Source of the DNA: a virus
DNA length: 20,003 nucleotides
Strand: one strand, 5' to 3'
IMG/VR virus record: IMGVR_UViG_3300045051_001234
Location: 1-20,003 of that record
The notes beneath the pieces were generated by a model. It worked only from the letters and a program-made list of their open reading frames with translations, was not told the origin of the DNA and made no database searches. Numbering within the stretch: the first letter of the stretch is position 1; each line of letters starts with the position of its first letter. Shown in pieces: positions 12,271 to 17,460 of the stretch. A program made the position numbers and the translations under genes.

Positions 12271-12299
12271 ATTGTCGCACCGGCGTGGCGTAGTGTCAA
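12271..12299 (-). promoter_or_regulatory. Element B promoter before 12261
   Basis: TTGACA (12299-12294), 17-base spacer containing GCCACG, GACAAT (12276-12271), then 9 bases to the ATG. The TGA stop of the 121-aa gene (12296-12298) is part of TTGACA. Confidence 0.65.
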
Positions 12300-12661
12300 G
12301 GTCCTTGCACATATTTTTTCCGGTCTAAACTCCGGTGATTATCGTCCGCCCTGTTCACCCAAACCGTCCGCACGAGCATGTCTGGCACGCCAATTGCTAA
12401 CACCAGATGCAGCCGGGGGTCTACCTGCATAGGCCGGCGGATAAGGATGCCGCTGGGACGGCCGGAAATGGTTTCCACCTTGACCAGCGTCCAATCGGCC
12501 AGCAGCAAGGACCGCGGCAGCTCCCGCGGCGGCACGCGGTCTTCGAGGGCCGCGGCTCGGGCGTGCTTGCCATAGTGCAGCATTGCAAAGTCGTGGATGG
12601 CCACCGCGGCGACCAGCGCCGGCGGCAAGAAGACGTCCCGGTGATATTCGTGCGGGGTCAT
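12296..12661 (-). CDS. Hypothetical protein (121 aa)
   Basis: ATG 12661 follows the TAA of the 78-aa gene with no base between. It contains a helix (PPALVAAVAIHDFAMLHYGKHARAAALEDRV) and a beta-rich second half (DWTLVKVETISGRPSGILIRRPM, LHLVLAIGVPDMLVRTVWVNRA). No known family. Confidence 0.65.
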   Translation of the reverse strand: MTPHEYHRDVFLPPALVAAVAIHDFAMLHYGKHARAAALEDRVPPRELPRSLLLADWTLVKVETISGRPSGILIRRPMQVDPRLHLVLAIGVPDMLVRTVWVNRADDNHRSLDRKKYVQGP

Positions 12662-12898
12662 TTAGTCCCCCAACGACCGCCAGCCGTCGGCTGCCGCGGT
12701 CTTCTCTACGTGGTTAAGGACGCCAGCCAACAGTTCCGGGTGAATCTGTTCATGCACATACGCGCGAACGATATACGCCGTTGGCTCCTCACGGCGAAAC
12801 TTGGCCAAGGCCTCCGCGAGGCTTGCCATATTGTCCAGGTCCCGGCGAAAGGTCACCGCCCCGCCTTCTCGAATCTTCCAAACAATCGAATAGTTCAT
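12662..12898 (-). CDS. Hypothetical protein (78 aa), predicted leaderless
   Basis: I prefer ATG 12898 (MNYSIVWKIREGG) to the GTG at 12913, which would lie inside the promoter. A beta hairpin (NYSIVWKIREGGAVTFRRD) is followed by a helix (MASLAEALAKFRREEP) and a strand-helix end. This is a simple alpha/beta layout with no recognised family. Confidence 0.65.
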   Translation of the reverse strand: MNYSIVWKIREGGAVTFRRDLDNMASLAEALAKFRREEPTAYIVRAYVHEQIHPELLAGVLNHVEKTAAADGWRSLGD

Positions 12899-12903
12899 GG
12901 TAT

Positions 12904-12932
12904 ACTGTGCCACAAGTGTGGCGTGTTGTCAA
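12904..12932 (-). promoter_or_regulatory. Element B copy with perfect palindrome before 12898
   Basis: TTGACA (12932-12927), 17-base spacer, CACAGT (12909-12904), 5 bases, ATG 12898. The -10 is poor, but the spacing equals that of the other copies. The perfect palindrome GCCACA-AG-TGTGGC (12909-12922) fills the spacer and looks like an operator. Confidence 0.5.
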
Positions 12933-12940
12933 CTCACGTT

Positions 12941-13174
12941 TTAGTTCCAGGTTGAGACGGTCCAGCCGACGTCGAAGCCAAGCCAAACGGCCAGCTTTTT
13001 ATACCACTGGATTTTGGCGACGCCATAGCGCGACAGGGTCAGCTCGATGCGGCTCCAGGTGCACCAGTCCGCGACGCTTTTGCCATTGACGCGGACGATA
13101 ATCGACTCGCGGAACCCTACGGGGGCGAGCAGTTCGATTTTGTTTCGTTGACCGACTTGAATCGTTTTATTCAT
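12941..13174 (-). CDS. Hypothetical protein (77 aa), predicted leaderless
   Basis: ATG 13174 is 5 bases behind the -10 of an element B promoter. The protein is beta-rich at the N-terminus (NKTIQVGQRNKIELLAPVGFRESIIVRVNG), with a Trp-rich C-terminal half (DWCTWSRIEL, KIQWYKKLAVWLGFDVGWTVSTW). No family recognised. Confidence 0.65.
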   Translation of the reverse strand: MNKTIQVGQRNKIELLAPVGFRESIIVRVNGKSVADWCTWSRIELTLSRYGVAKIQWYKKLAVWLGFDVGWTVSTWN

Positions 13175-13179
13175 GGGTG

Positions 13180-13208
13180 AATTTAGCCCGTCCGTGGGCG
13201 ACAGTCAA
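13180..13208 (-). promoter_or_regulatory. Element B promoter before 13174
   Basis: TTGACT (13208-13203), 17-base spacer with GCCCACGGACGGGC, TAAATT (13185-13180), 5 bases, ATG 13174. Confidence 0.7.
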
Positions 13209-13217
13209 GGGTGAGAA

Positions 13218-13406
13218 TTACTGGTTAGGAGGTAGGGGGTTTTCCGGGGCTGGCGCGCCTACGCTGACCGCCTTGCATAGGCTGTCCTGCAGGATGCCGG
13301 CGGAACAGCCGGTGAGACGTTGCTGCATGGCCACGCTAATGGTTGCCATTTTCGAAAACCACTGAGCCAGCTCAGCGGTGGGAAACTTGATAGTTACAGA
13401 GTGCAT
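13218..13406 (-). CDS. Hypothetical protein (62 aa)
   Basis: ATG 13406. The first 45 residues form a likely helical domain (TAELAQWFSKMATISVAMQQRLTGCSAGILQDSL), followed by a Pro-rich tail (VGAPAPENPLPPNQ). There is no element A or B upstream; instead a GGGGG/CCCCC hairpin lies 12 bases before the start. Unknown function. Confidence 0.5.
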   Translation of the reverse strand: MHSVTIKFPTAELAQWFSKMATISVAMQQRLTGCSAGILQDSLCKAVSVGAPAPENPLPPNQ

Positions 13407-13417
13407 AGAAAAGAGTC

Positions 13418-13435
13418 GGGGGCGTCCATTCCCCC
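13418..13435 (-). terminator. Possible weak terminator or leader hairpin
   Basis: Minus strand GGGGG (13435-13431), 8-nt loop, CCCCC (13422-13418), followed by GACTCTTTTC. The stem is short and the T-run is interrupted, so it may end transcripts from the 70-aa gene or just precede the 62-aa gene. Confidence 0.35.
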
Positions 13436-13449
13436 TGCATTAAGAATGT

Positions 13450-13662
13450 TTAGCGGGAGGCGCCGACGCGAGTCTCGGAGATACCGCAGGCGTTGAGGAA
13501 CCGCCGGTCATCAAACCGCGGATTGTCGTTGGCACAGGCGCGTGCGATGGACCCGGCCAGCCGGGCGACAGCGTCACGGGCATCAGAATTCTGCCCGTCC
13601 ACAGCGAGTTTGTAATTTTCGGCGATTGCGGCGGCCAATGCTTCGAAGTGTTTTCTGCTCAT
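13450..13662 (-). CDS. Conserved-type small phage protein (70 aa)
   Basis: ATG 13662. The pattern SRKHFEALAAAIAEN ... DAVARLAGSIARACANDNPRFDDRRFLNACG matches a recurrent small phage protein (an xRxxFxxLAxAL helix, then a second helix and NPRFDxxRFLxAxG). I recognise the pattern but know of no assigned function. It is the one element B gene with a normal 5' leader, about 33 nt and rich in A/T. Confidence 0.75.
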   Translation of the reverse strand: MSRKHFEALAAAIAENYKLAVDGQNSDARDAVARLAGSIARACANDNPRFDDRRFLNACGISETRVGASR

Positions 13663-13701
13663 GGTTTGTTGAATCTTTAAGTTTAAGTTTACCGCCAGGA
13701 T

Positions 13702-13730
13702 ACTATCGGCCCTCCGTGGCCGGTTGTCAA
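13702..13730 (-). promoter_or_regulatory. Element B promoter before 13662
   Basis: TTGACA (13730-13725), 17-base spacer with GGCCACGGAGGGCC, GATAGT (13707-13702), then 39 bases to ATG 13662. It differs from the copy at 13947 in only a few bases but has a long leader. Confidence 0.65.
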
Positions 13731-13734
13731 ATTT

Positions 13735-13941
13735 TTATTGGCCCGCGGGGTTAATAAAGTCGCGGCCACAGTTCTGAGTGACGCGGCAAATTTGGCAGCG
13801 CGGAATCTGCACAGTGAACCCTGCGGCAAAAGTTACCCAGTAGAGGTTCTTGCCGGCGCGTTTGGCGACCACCGCGAAGTCCGCACAATTCGGGATGGCG
13901 ACCTTGCTGCCTTCGACGAGGGCGGGAATCTTAATTTTCAT
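13735..13941 (-). CDS. Small Cys-containing protein (68 aa), predicted leaderless
   Basis: ATG 13941 is 5 bases behind a GATATT -10. The fold is likely a small beta-barrel (KIKIPALVEGSKVAIPN, FAVVAKRAGKNLYWVTF, AGFTVQIP). The C-terminal CQICRVTQNC has three Cys in ten residues, which could bind a metal. No family recognised. Confidence 0.65.
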   Translation of the reverse strand: MKIKIPALVEGSKVAIPNCADFAVVAKRAGKNLYWVTFAAGFTVQIPRCQICRVTQNCGRDFINPAGQ

Positions 13942-13946
13942 ACGGG

Positions 13947-13975
13947 AATATCGGCCTTCCGTGGCCGTTTGTCAA
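13947..13975 (-). promoter_or_regulatory. Element B promoter before 13941
   Basis: TTGACA (13975-13970), 17-base spacer with GGCCACGGAAGGCC, GATATT (13952-13947), 5 bases, ATG 13941. Confidence 0.72.
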
Positions 13976-13977
13976 AT

Positions 13978-14412
13978 TTATTTCGCAGCTTTTTTCGCGT
14001 CGATATACGCCTGCAGCTCAAGCTTCCCGGCCTCGCACAGCCGGCACAGGTTCACAATGTCATCCAGGTCCACGTTCACATTGTGGTCCTCCAGGGTGCA
14101 GAAAACGCCGTCGGGGTCCGAGGGCATCAAGTTGATTGCTTCGGCCAGCATCCAACGATGCCGGCGGTCCACAGCCGCGCACAGGCCACGCACGAACGCG
14201 TCGTGGCTCGGGCACGCGGCGCGCCGGGTGTTGAAGCTTTCGGTTCGCAGGCGCGCCAGCTCGGCGCCCGTGATGCCCGGCTTGGCCTTGCGGTAGCACT
14301 TCCAGCCGTGGCCGTCATTGCGCAAAACATGGCCGTCTTCCATGACGGCCAGCGTGTGTGTTACGTATTCGAATCGGGCGAGTTCAGCCCCATGTTTTTT
14401 CAGTGTAGCCAT
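13978..14412 (-). CDS. Hypothetical protein (144 aa)
   Basis: ATG 14412. The N-terminus is a beta-type segment (ARFEYVTHTLAVMEDGHVLRND), the centre is basic with Cys/His (CPSHDAFVRGLCAAVDRRHRWMLAEAI), and the C-terminus is helical with two Cys (DDIVNLCRLCEAGKLELQAYIDAKKA). No recognised fold. Confidence 0.7.
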   Translation of the reverse strand: MATLKKHGAELARFEYVTHTLAVMEDGHVLRNDGHGWKCYRKAKPGITGAELARLRTESFNTRRAACPSHDAFVRGLCAAVDRRHRWMLAEAINLMPSDPDGVFCTLEDHNVNVDLDDIVNLCRLCEAGKLELQAYIDAKKAAK

Positions 14413-14415
14413 TGG

Positions 14416-14446
14416 ATTATGTTAGTTAAGTTTATCGACTTGTCAG
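14416..14446 (-). promoter_or_regulatory. Possible promoter before 14412
   Basis: CTGACA (14446-14441) and CATAAT (14421-14416) are 19 bases apart, and only 3 bases separate the -10 from the ATG. This is an atypical spacing and it lacks the GCCACGG core, so it is a weaker relative of element B. Confidence 0.4.
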
Positions 14447-14509
14447 TTGAGAGGGCCGCAGGTTAAACGCGCAGGGGGTTTCGTTTCGAGCGTCCTGCGG
14501 CGTTCTCAA
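14447..14509 (-). other. Long imperfect inverted repeat in a gene-free gap
   Basis: TTGAGA (14447-14452) and CCGCAGG (14456-14462) pair with CCTGCGG (14494-14500) and TCTCAA (14504-14509), giving 13 bp around a 3x3 internal loop and a 31-nt apical loop. The apical part contains a second GCAGG (14471-14475), so the far arm could pair with either copy. There is no U-tract, so it is not a standard terminator. The 167-base gap 14413-14579 holds no gene that I can support. Confidence 0.5.
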
Positions 14510-14579
14510 CCGACGCCCCAACATACCACAGCCTCACAAAGTGGCAAGCAGAACCGCTACGGTACGAAAGATAGGGGAA

Positions 14580-14927
14580 CTACGGAACGCGGGCCAGGAT
14601 ATACGCCTCATCTCGGCGGGTGAAGTGCCGCTGCACCGGGCAAAACTCGAACACGTTGGCCTCGCGTCCGGCTCTTTCAAAGAAAGGCTGCAAAGCTTGA
14701 TACACGTAGCCAGGGACCCGGTGTGGGTTGTCGAGCGTGAACAGAGCAACGCCACAAAACTGCGCGGCCTCGGTCGCAGGCAATGGGAACGAATGAAAGG
14801 TTGAAGTCCCGCCGGCGAGCAACCAGCACGCGCGTAGCTCCGCGTGAGGCGTCACTACGTAAACGTCAACGCGCTGTTCCGTCGGGATGGGAAGAGTCTT
14901 TGCGTTTAATTCACCGGCGAGTTCCAT
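14580..14927 (-). CDS. Hypothetical protein (115 aa)
   Basis: I chose ATG 14927 (MELAGELNAKT) over a TTG at 14957. The protein is mixed alpha/beta (RVDVYVVTPHAELRACWLLAGG, AAQFCGVALFTLDNP, GYVYQALQPFFERAG). It is the last gene of the operon that begins at 17417; no terminator is obvious after it apart from the inverted repeat at 14447-14509. No family recognised. Confidence 0.65.
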   Translation of the reverse strand: MELAGELNAKTLPIPTEQRVDVYVVTPHAELRACWLLAGGTSTFHSFPLPATEAAQFCGVALFTLDNPHRVPGYVYQALQPFFERAGREANVFEFCPVQRHFTRRDEAYILARVP

Positions 14928-14985
14928 CTTGAAAAAGAATTGAGCACAGCAACGCAACGAAAAAAATTGTGATTAGCCACCCCAT
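14911..14985 (-). CDS. Membrane micro-protein (24 aa)
   Basis: ATG 14985 to TGA 14911-14913, preceded by AGAGG 5 bases before the start, one of the few Shine-Dalgarno-like sites in the window. It is a single hydrophobic helix (WLITIFFVALLCSILF) with a short polar tail. It overlaps the next start by 17 bases. The call is tentative because of the short length. Confidence 0.45.
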   Translation of the reverse strand: MGWLITIFFVALLCSILFQDGTRR

Positions 14986-14992
14986 GATGCCT

Positions 14993-15094
14993 CTACCAAA
15001 GCCAGTGAACCCAGAGAACGATTAGGGCGGCCCAGAAAGCCAGCCAGCACCACTCGTCGATATCAAACGGGCCAAGTTTCGTTGGTCTGCTCAT
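14993..15094 (-). CDS. Membrane micro-protein (33 aa)
   Basis: ATG 15094 to TAG 14993-14995. After a polar start (SRPTKLGPFDIDE) comes one Trp-rich membrane helix (WCWLAFWAALIVLWVHWLW). The start lies 32 bases inside the 83-aa gene, and the 24-aa micro-gene begins 7 bases after the stop. This tight packing and the clean polar-then-hydrophobic layout support it. Confidence 0.5.
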   Translation of the reverse strand: MSRPTKLGPFDIDEWCWLAFWAALIVLWVHWLW

Positions 15095-15314
15095 ATTTTT
15101 TCTGTGCGGTGCCGTAGGACTTGATGTAGCGTCCGGATTTCACGCGCCGGAATTCGGGGTCCTCGTTCGCCGGCACGCGTGGAAAGTTCACCTCGCCGAG
15201 GTGCGTGTTATAGGCGACTGCGTCGGTCGTGCGGTCAGCACTACCTTTGCCGGCACCCACTAAGCCGAAGTTGCGGTTGCCACCGCGTTGTCCGGACCTG
15301 ATGTGAGAGTTCAT
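15063..15314 (-). CDS. Hypothetical protein (83 aa)
   Basis: ATG 15314 shares ATGA with the membrane gene upstream. The sequence is polar and Gly/Asn/Arg-rich at the start (SGQRGGNRNFGLVGAGKGSADR), then VAYNTHLGEVNFPRVPANEDPEFRRVKSG. It may be largely disordered. No family recognised. Confidence 0.65.
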   Translation of the reverse strand: MNSHIRSGQRGGNRNFGLVGAGKGSADRTTDAVAYNTHLGEVNFPRVPANEDPEFRRVKSGRYIKSYGTAQKKYEQTNETWPV

Positions 15315-15559
15315 CGCTTAAAGATTCCCTTGATGAAGTGGTAAACGAACGCGCCGACAAAAGTCCCCGCCGTGATGACCACGGCCAACACGCAGGGCAC
15401 CAGGAAAAACAGCGCGACGATTGCAGTGCCGGCCCAGAGAGGACACGTGACCCACCACCAGCTCCAGGTGATGACGTGCGTTAGCTTCAACGCGAGGAAA
15501 ACCAGGAACAGAAGGAACGTCGGCGCGATGCCGCTGCGCTGGGTTACTTGGTTGGACAT
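15311..15559 (-). CDS. Two-helix membrane protein, phage 'fragile-X-F-like' type (82 aa)
   Basis: ATG 15559 (MSNQVTQRSG) is used, because the frame upstream is a shadow of the MazG-like gene. The segment FLLFLVFLALKLTHVITWSWWWVTCPLWAG is followed by a second long hydrophobic stretch (IVALFFLVPCVLAVVITAGTFVGAFVYHF). The 'LKLxxVIxWSWWWVxxPLW' string is typical of small phage membrane proteins often labelled transmembrane Fragile-X-F-associated, whose role is unknown. The C-terminus is basic (KGIFKR). Confidence 0.8.
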   Translation of the reverse strand: MSNQVTQRSGIAPTFLLFLVFLALKLTHVITWSWWWVTCPLWAGTAIVALFFLVPCVLAVVITAGTFVGAFVYHFIKGIFKR

Positions 15560-15951
15560 AACACGGGCTCGGGTTTGTTGATAAGCCACTGCTCACGCTG
15601 CCGGCGTTCGGCGGCTTTCAGCTTCAGGCATTCCGCCCACGCCGTGGCCACCGCGGCCACCTGCACCAACTCTTCGAGCAGTTTCGCGTCACTGGCCTCC
15701 GGACTTTCCGGTTTGCACACACGCTCACACAGCACACGCTCACACAGCACGCGCGCGACCTCGCCGACTTCCTCGGTCAACACGCACAACTTGATTGACT
15801 CGCTGAGACCGTGGTCCGCACACGTCGCAGGAAACTTCCCCGCGGCCTTGAGTGATTCCTGGCGGTTGCGCTCCTTGGAAATGTCCGTGAGGACTTCGAA
15901 CCGGAACCACTCAGGCCCCACCGCGCCGTAGCCGTCAATGCAAAAACTCAT
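15544..15951 (-). CDS. MazG-like NTP pyrophosphohydrolase (135 aa)
   Basis: Matches the all-alpha MazG/NTP-PPase layout: ISKERNRQESLKAAGKFP, then KLCVLTEEVGEVARVLCE with the metal-binding ExxE-type set (Glu60, Glu61, Glu64), then LLEELVQVAAVATAWAECL, the second metal helix. The usual ExxD of the second helix reads ExxQ here. It would cleave (d)NTPs to monophosphates and trim the nucleotide pool, alongside the diphosphohydrolase fusion at 5611. The stop overlaps the next gene by 16 bases. A 15-bp tandem repeat adds a duplicated CERVL segment between the two helices. Confidence 0.8.
   Translation of the reverse strand: MSFCIDGYGAVGPEWFRFEVLTDISKERNRQESLKAAGKFPATCADHGLSESIKLCVLTEEVGEVARVLCERVLCERVCKPESPEASDAKLLEELVQVAAVATAWAECLKLKAAERRQREQWLINKPEPVLCPTK
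15718..15747 (-). repeat. Perfect 15-bp tandem duplication inside the MazG-like gene
   Basis: 15718-15732 and 15733-15747 are identical. They encode a repeated five-residue block in the loop between the metal-binding helices. The frame is kept. Confidence 0.9.
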
Positions 15952-16766
15952 ACGCTGGGCAGTTCGTCGGTTGGGTTGATTGGTTCGCCGGTGATGGCGT
16001 CCACTTCGTCTGTGCCCGTGGGGAGCGCGTCAAAAGCGTTGGCGTCCGATTGCGCAGCGTCTCTCGCGGCTTTCGCCGCCGCGGCCTCGGCCTGTTGCTG
16101 CAGCATTGCGTTGAAGTAGACGTTGATGGCCTGCGCAATGAGGTCCGCGCAAAACTTATCGCGCGCGATGGCGAAGGGCGTATTGTCGTGCGTGGCCAGA
16201 TACTTCTGTGTCCACACACTGCCGGCCGGCAGGTCCTTGGGCGCGGGCCGGTCCGCCACCTTGACGAACGTGCCGTCAGGCGCGGGATTGAAAACAAGTT
16301 TCGGCGGCGCGGGTGCGGGCCGCGGGTCTGCGATGGGCTGGCCCTGCGCGTTGACTGGTTGAATTAAGTTACTCACTGGTTTTGTCTGTTGGGTTAGTTC
16401 GTTTAACTGGCGTTGCAGAGCCGCTATCTGGTTCTGCAAAGATTGGTTCCCACTGGGCGCCGGGCTCGTCGCCACGCTTTTGGTAGGCGTAAGGTCGCGG
16501 ACCGGAGCGGCGGGGCGCAGCGGCATTTGTTGTTGCATCGTCTGGCGTGCTCGCAACGGTGCCGGCGCTCTCTTGCTGCCCGGGATTGGTTCCCGTTGAT
16601 TGAAGGCTGCCGCCGAGGACTTGATTAGCTCCCTGGCTGATGGCGGCGTTACTTTTTCTGCGAGTGCTCGTAGGTTTCGCCTTTCGCGTTCGAGTTGTTC
16701 GACAGAGTCATTGAATATAGGCTGGATGCCTCCAGGTGGAGGAGGTCCTTTGAGGTCATCACTCAT
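15948..16766 (-). CDS. Pro/Ala/Gln-rich hypothetical protein with coiled coil (272 aa)
   Basis: ATG 16766 shares ATGA with the collagen-like gene, and the stop shares ATGA with the MazG-like gene. Mostly low complexity: a helical stretch near the start (SVEQLERERRNLRALAEKV), Pro-rich linkers, a short coiled coil (NQIAALQRQLNELTQQ), a folded-looking part (LVFNPAPDGTFVKVADRP, SVWTQKYLATHD, FCADLIAQAINVYFNAML), then an Ala-rich helix and an acidic tail. No known family. It may be a scaffold-like or membrane-edge protein, but that is speculation. Confidence 0.75.
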   Translation of the reverse strand: MSDDLKGPPPPGGIQPIFNDSVEQLERERRNLRALAEKVTPPSARELIKSSAAAFNQREPIPGSKRAPAPLRARQTMQQQMPLRPAAPVRDLTPTKSVATSPAPSGNQSLQNQIAALQRQLNELTQQTKPVSNLIQPVNAQGQPIADPRPAPAPPKLVFNPAPDGTFVKVADRPAPKDLPAGSVWTQKYLATHDNTPFAIARDKFCADLIAQAINVYFNAMLQQQAEAAAAKAARDAAQSDANAFDALPTGTDEVDAITGEPINPTDELPSV

Positions 16767-16975
16767 AAAGGTTTTCGCCCGGTCATGCGGAACTCAAGAA
16801 ACTTGAAGTTTGATTCCAAAACGCGTTGACGGTGCACGAGGTTCAGCACTGCAGTAACACCAGATTCACCTTGCGGCCCCTGCGGTCCAGGTGGGCCGGG
16901 CGTTCCTTGCGGGCCTTGTCTGCAGAGCAGACAGCCGGCGATGCAGCCGAAGAGGAAAAAGAAAAGGATGGTCAT
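16763..16975 (-). CDS. Membrane peptide with collagen-like repeats (70 aa)
   Basis: I chose ATG 16975, which shares ATGA with the upstream stop; the longer frame to 17257 is a shadow. The first 18 residues (TILFFFLFGCIAGCLLC) look like a membrane helix or signal anchor with a CxxxC. Six Gly-X-Y triplets follow (GPQGTPGPPGPQGPQGES), then a helical basic tail (LVHRQRVLESNFKFLEF). Collagen-like repeats in phages usually sit in tail fibres; here they are on a tiny early-type membrane protein, where they may form a trimer. Confidence 0.75.
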   Translation of the reverse strand: MTILFFFLFGCIAGCLLCRQGPQGTPGPPGPQGPQGESGVTAVLNLVHRQRVLESNFKFLEFRMTGRKPL

Positions 16976-17172
16976 AGCTTCGGAAAACCCTGCGGAAATT
17001 TGCGCGCGTGGTCGCGGTCGTCCAGTGTAGTGGCAAGCCAAAACACAAGGGCTGTGAGGCGCGAGTAACACCAAGGCCCGGTGCACACGCCACGCTTGGC
17101 CAAGAATGCGCCAGGAGTGACGCGGAACATTTTGATTCCGGGAGTGAAGCCGAAGGTGTATTCGATTGTCAC
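16972..17172 (-). CDS. Hypothetical protein (66 aa)
   Basis: Starts at GTG 17172, sharing GTGA with the stop of the 82-aa gene, and ends with ATGA overlap. Residues 1-25 are beta-like (IEYTFGFTPGIKMFRVTPGAF), followed by a Cys/Trp-rich, moderately hydrophobic stretch (GPWCYSRLTALVFWLATTL). No recognised family. Confidence 0.6.
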   Translation of the reverse strand: MTIEYTFGFTPGIKMFRVTPGAFLAKRGVCTGPWCYSRLTALVFWLATTLDDRDHARKFPQGFPKL

Positions 17173-17417
17173 AGGTCGTCAGCGTTAAGGGAATAAAGAG
17201 TGCCGCGGTGATACATCGTGCCGCAGTCTTCACGCGACCACAGCCACCACACGCCACGCTTGTGAACGTCCGGCACTACTTTCCATCCAGCCACGCGTTG
17301 CAGGCCCTCCATAAAGTGTTGCGGATTCTTCGAAAAAGATTGAGGCCGCGTCTCGCCCTTCCACCAAACCTTGAATTGGATTAAACCAACCGGCTCGTAA
17401 TATCTTTTTTGTTTCAT
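17169..17417 (-). CDS. Hypothetical protein (82 aa), first gene after element A copy 2
   Basis: ATG 17417 lies 11 bases behind the CACTGGT core. The protein is basic and rich in Trp, Tyr and Lys (KQKRYYEPVGLIQFKVWWKGETRPQ, GWKVVPDVHKRGVWWLWSRE). It has a beta-rich look but no recognised family. It heads the operon that runs to 14580. Confidence 0.7.
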   Translation of the reverse strand: MKQKRYYEPVGLIQFKVWWKGETRPQSFSKNPQHFMEGLQRVAGWKVVPDVHKRGVWWLWSREDCGTMYHRGTLYSLNADDL

Positions 17418-17428
17418 CTTCTATTCTA

Positions 17429-17457
17429 ACCAGTGGACCGTTTTTCGAAAATGTTAA
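17429..17457 (-). promoter_or_regulatory. Element A, copy 2 (promoter-like)
   Basis: Minus strand: TTAACA (17457-17452), exactly 16 bases, CACTGGT (17435-17429), 11 bases to ATG 17417. It sits in the 43-base gap after the stop of the 288-aa gene. Confidence 0.7.
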
Positions 17458-17460
17458 GCA

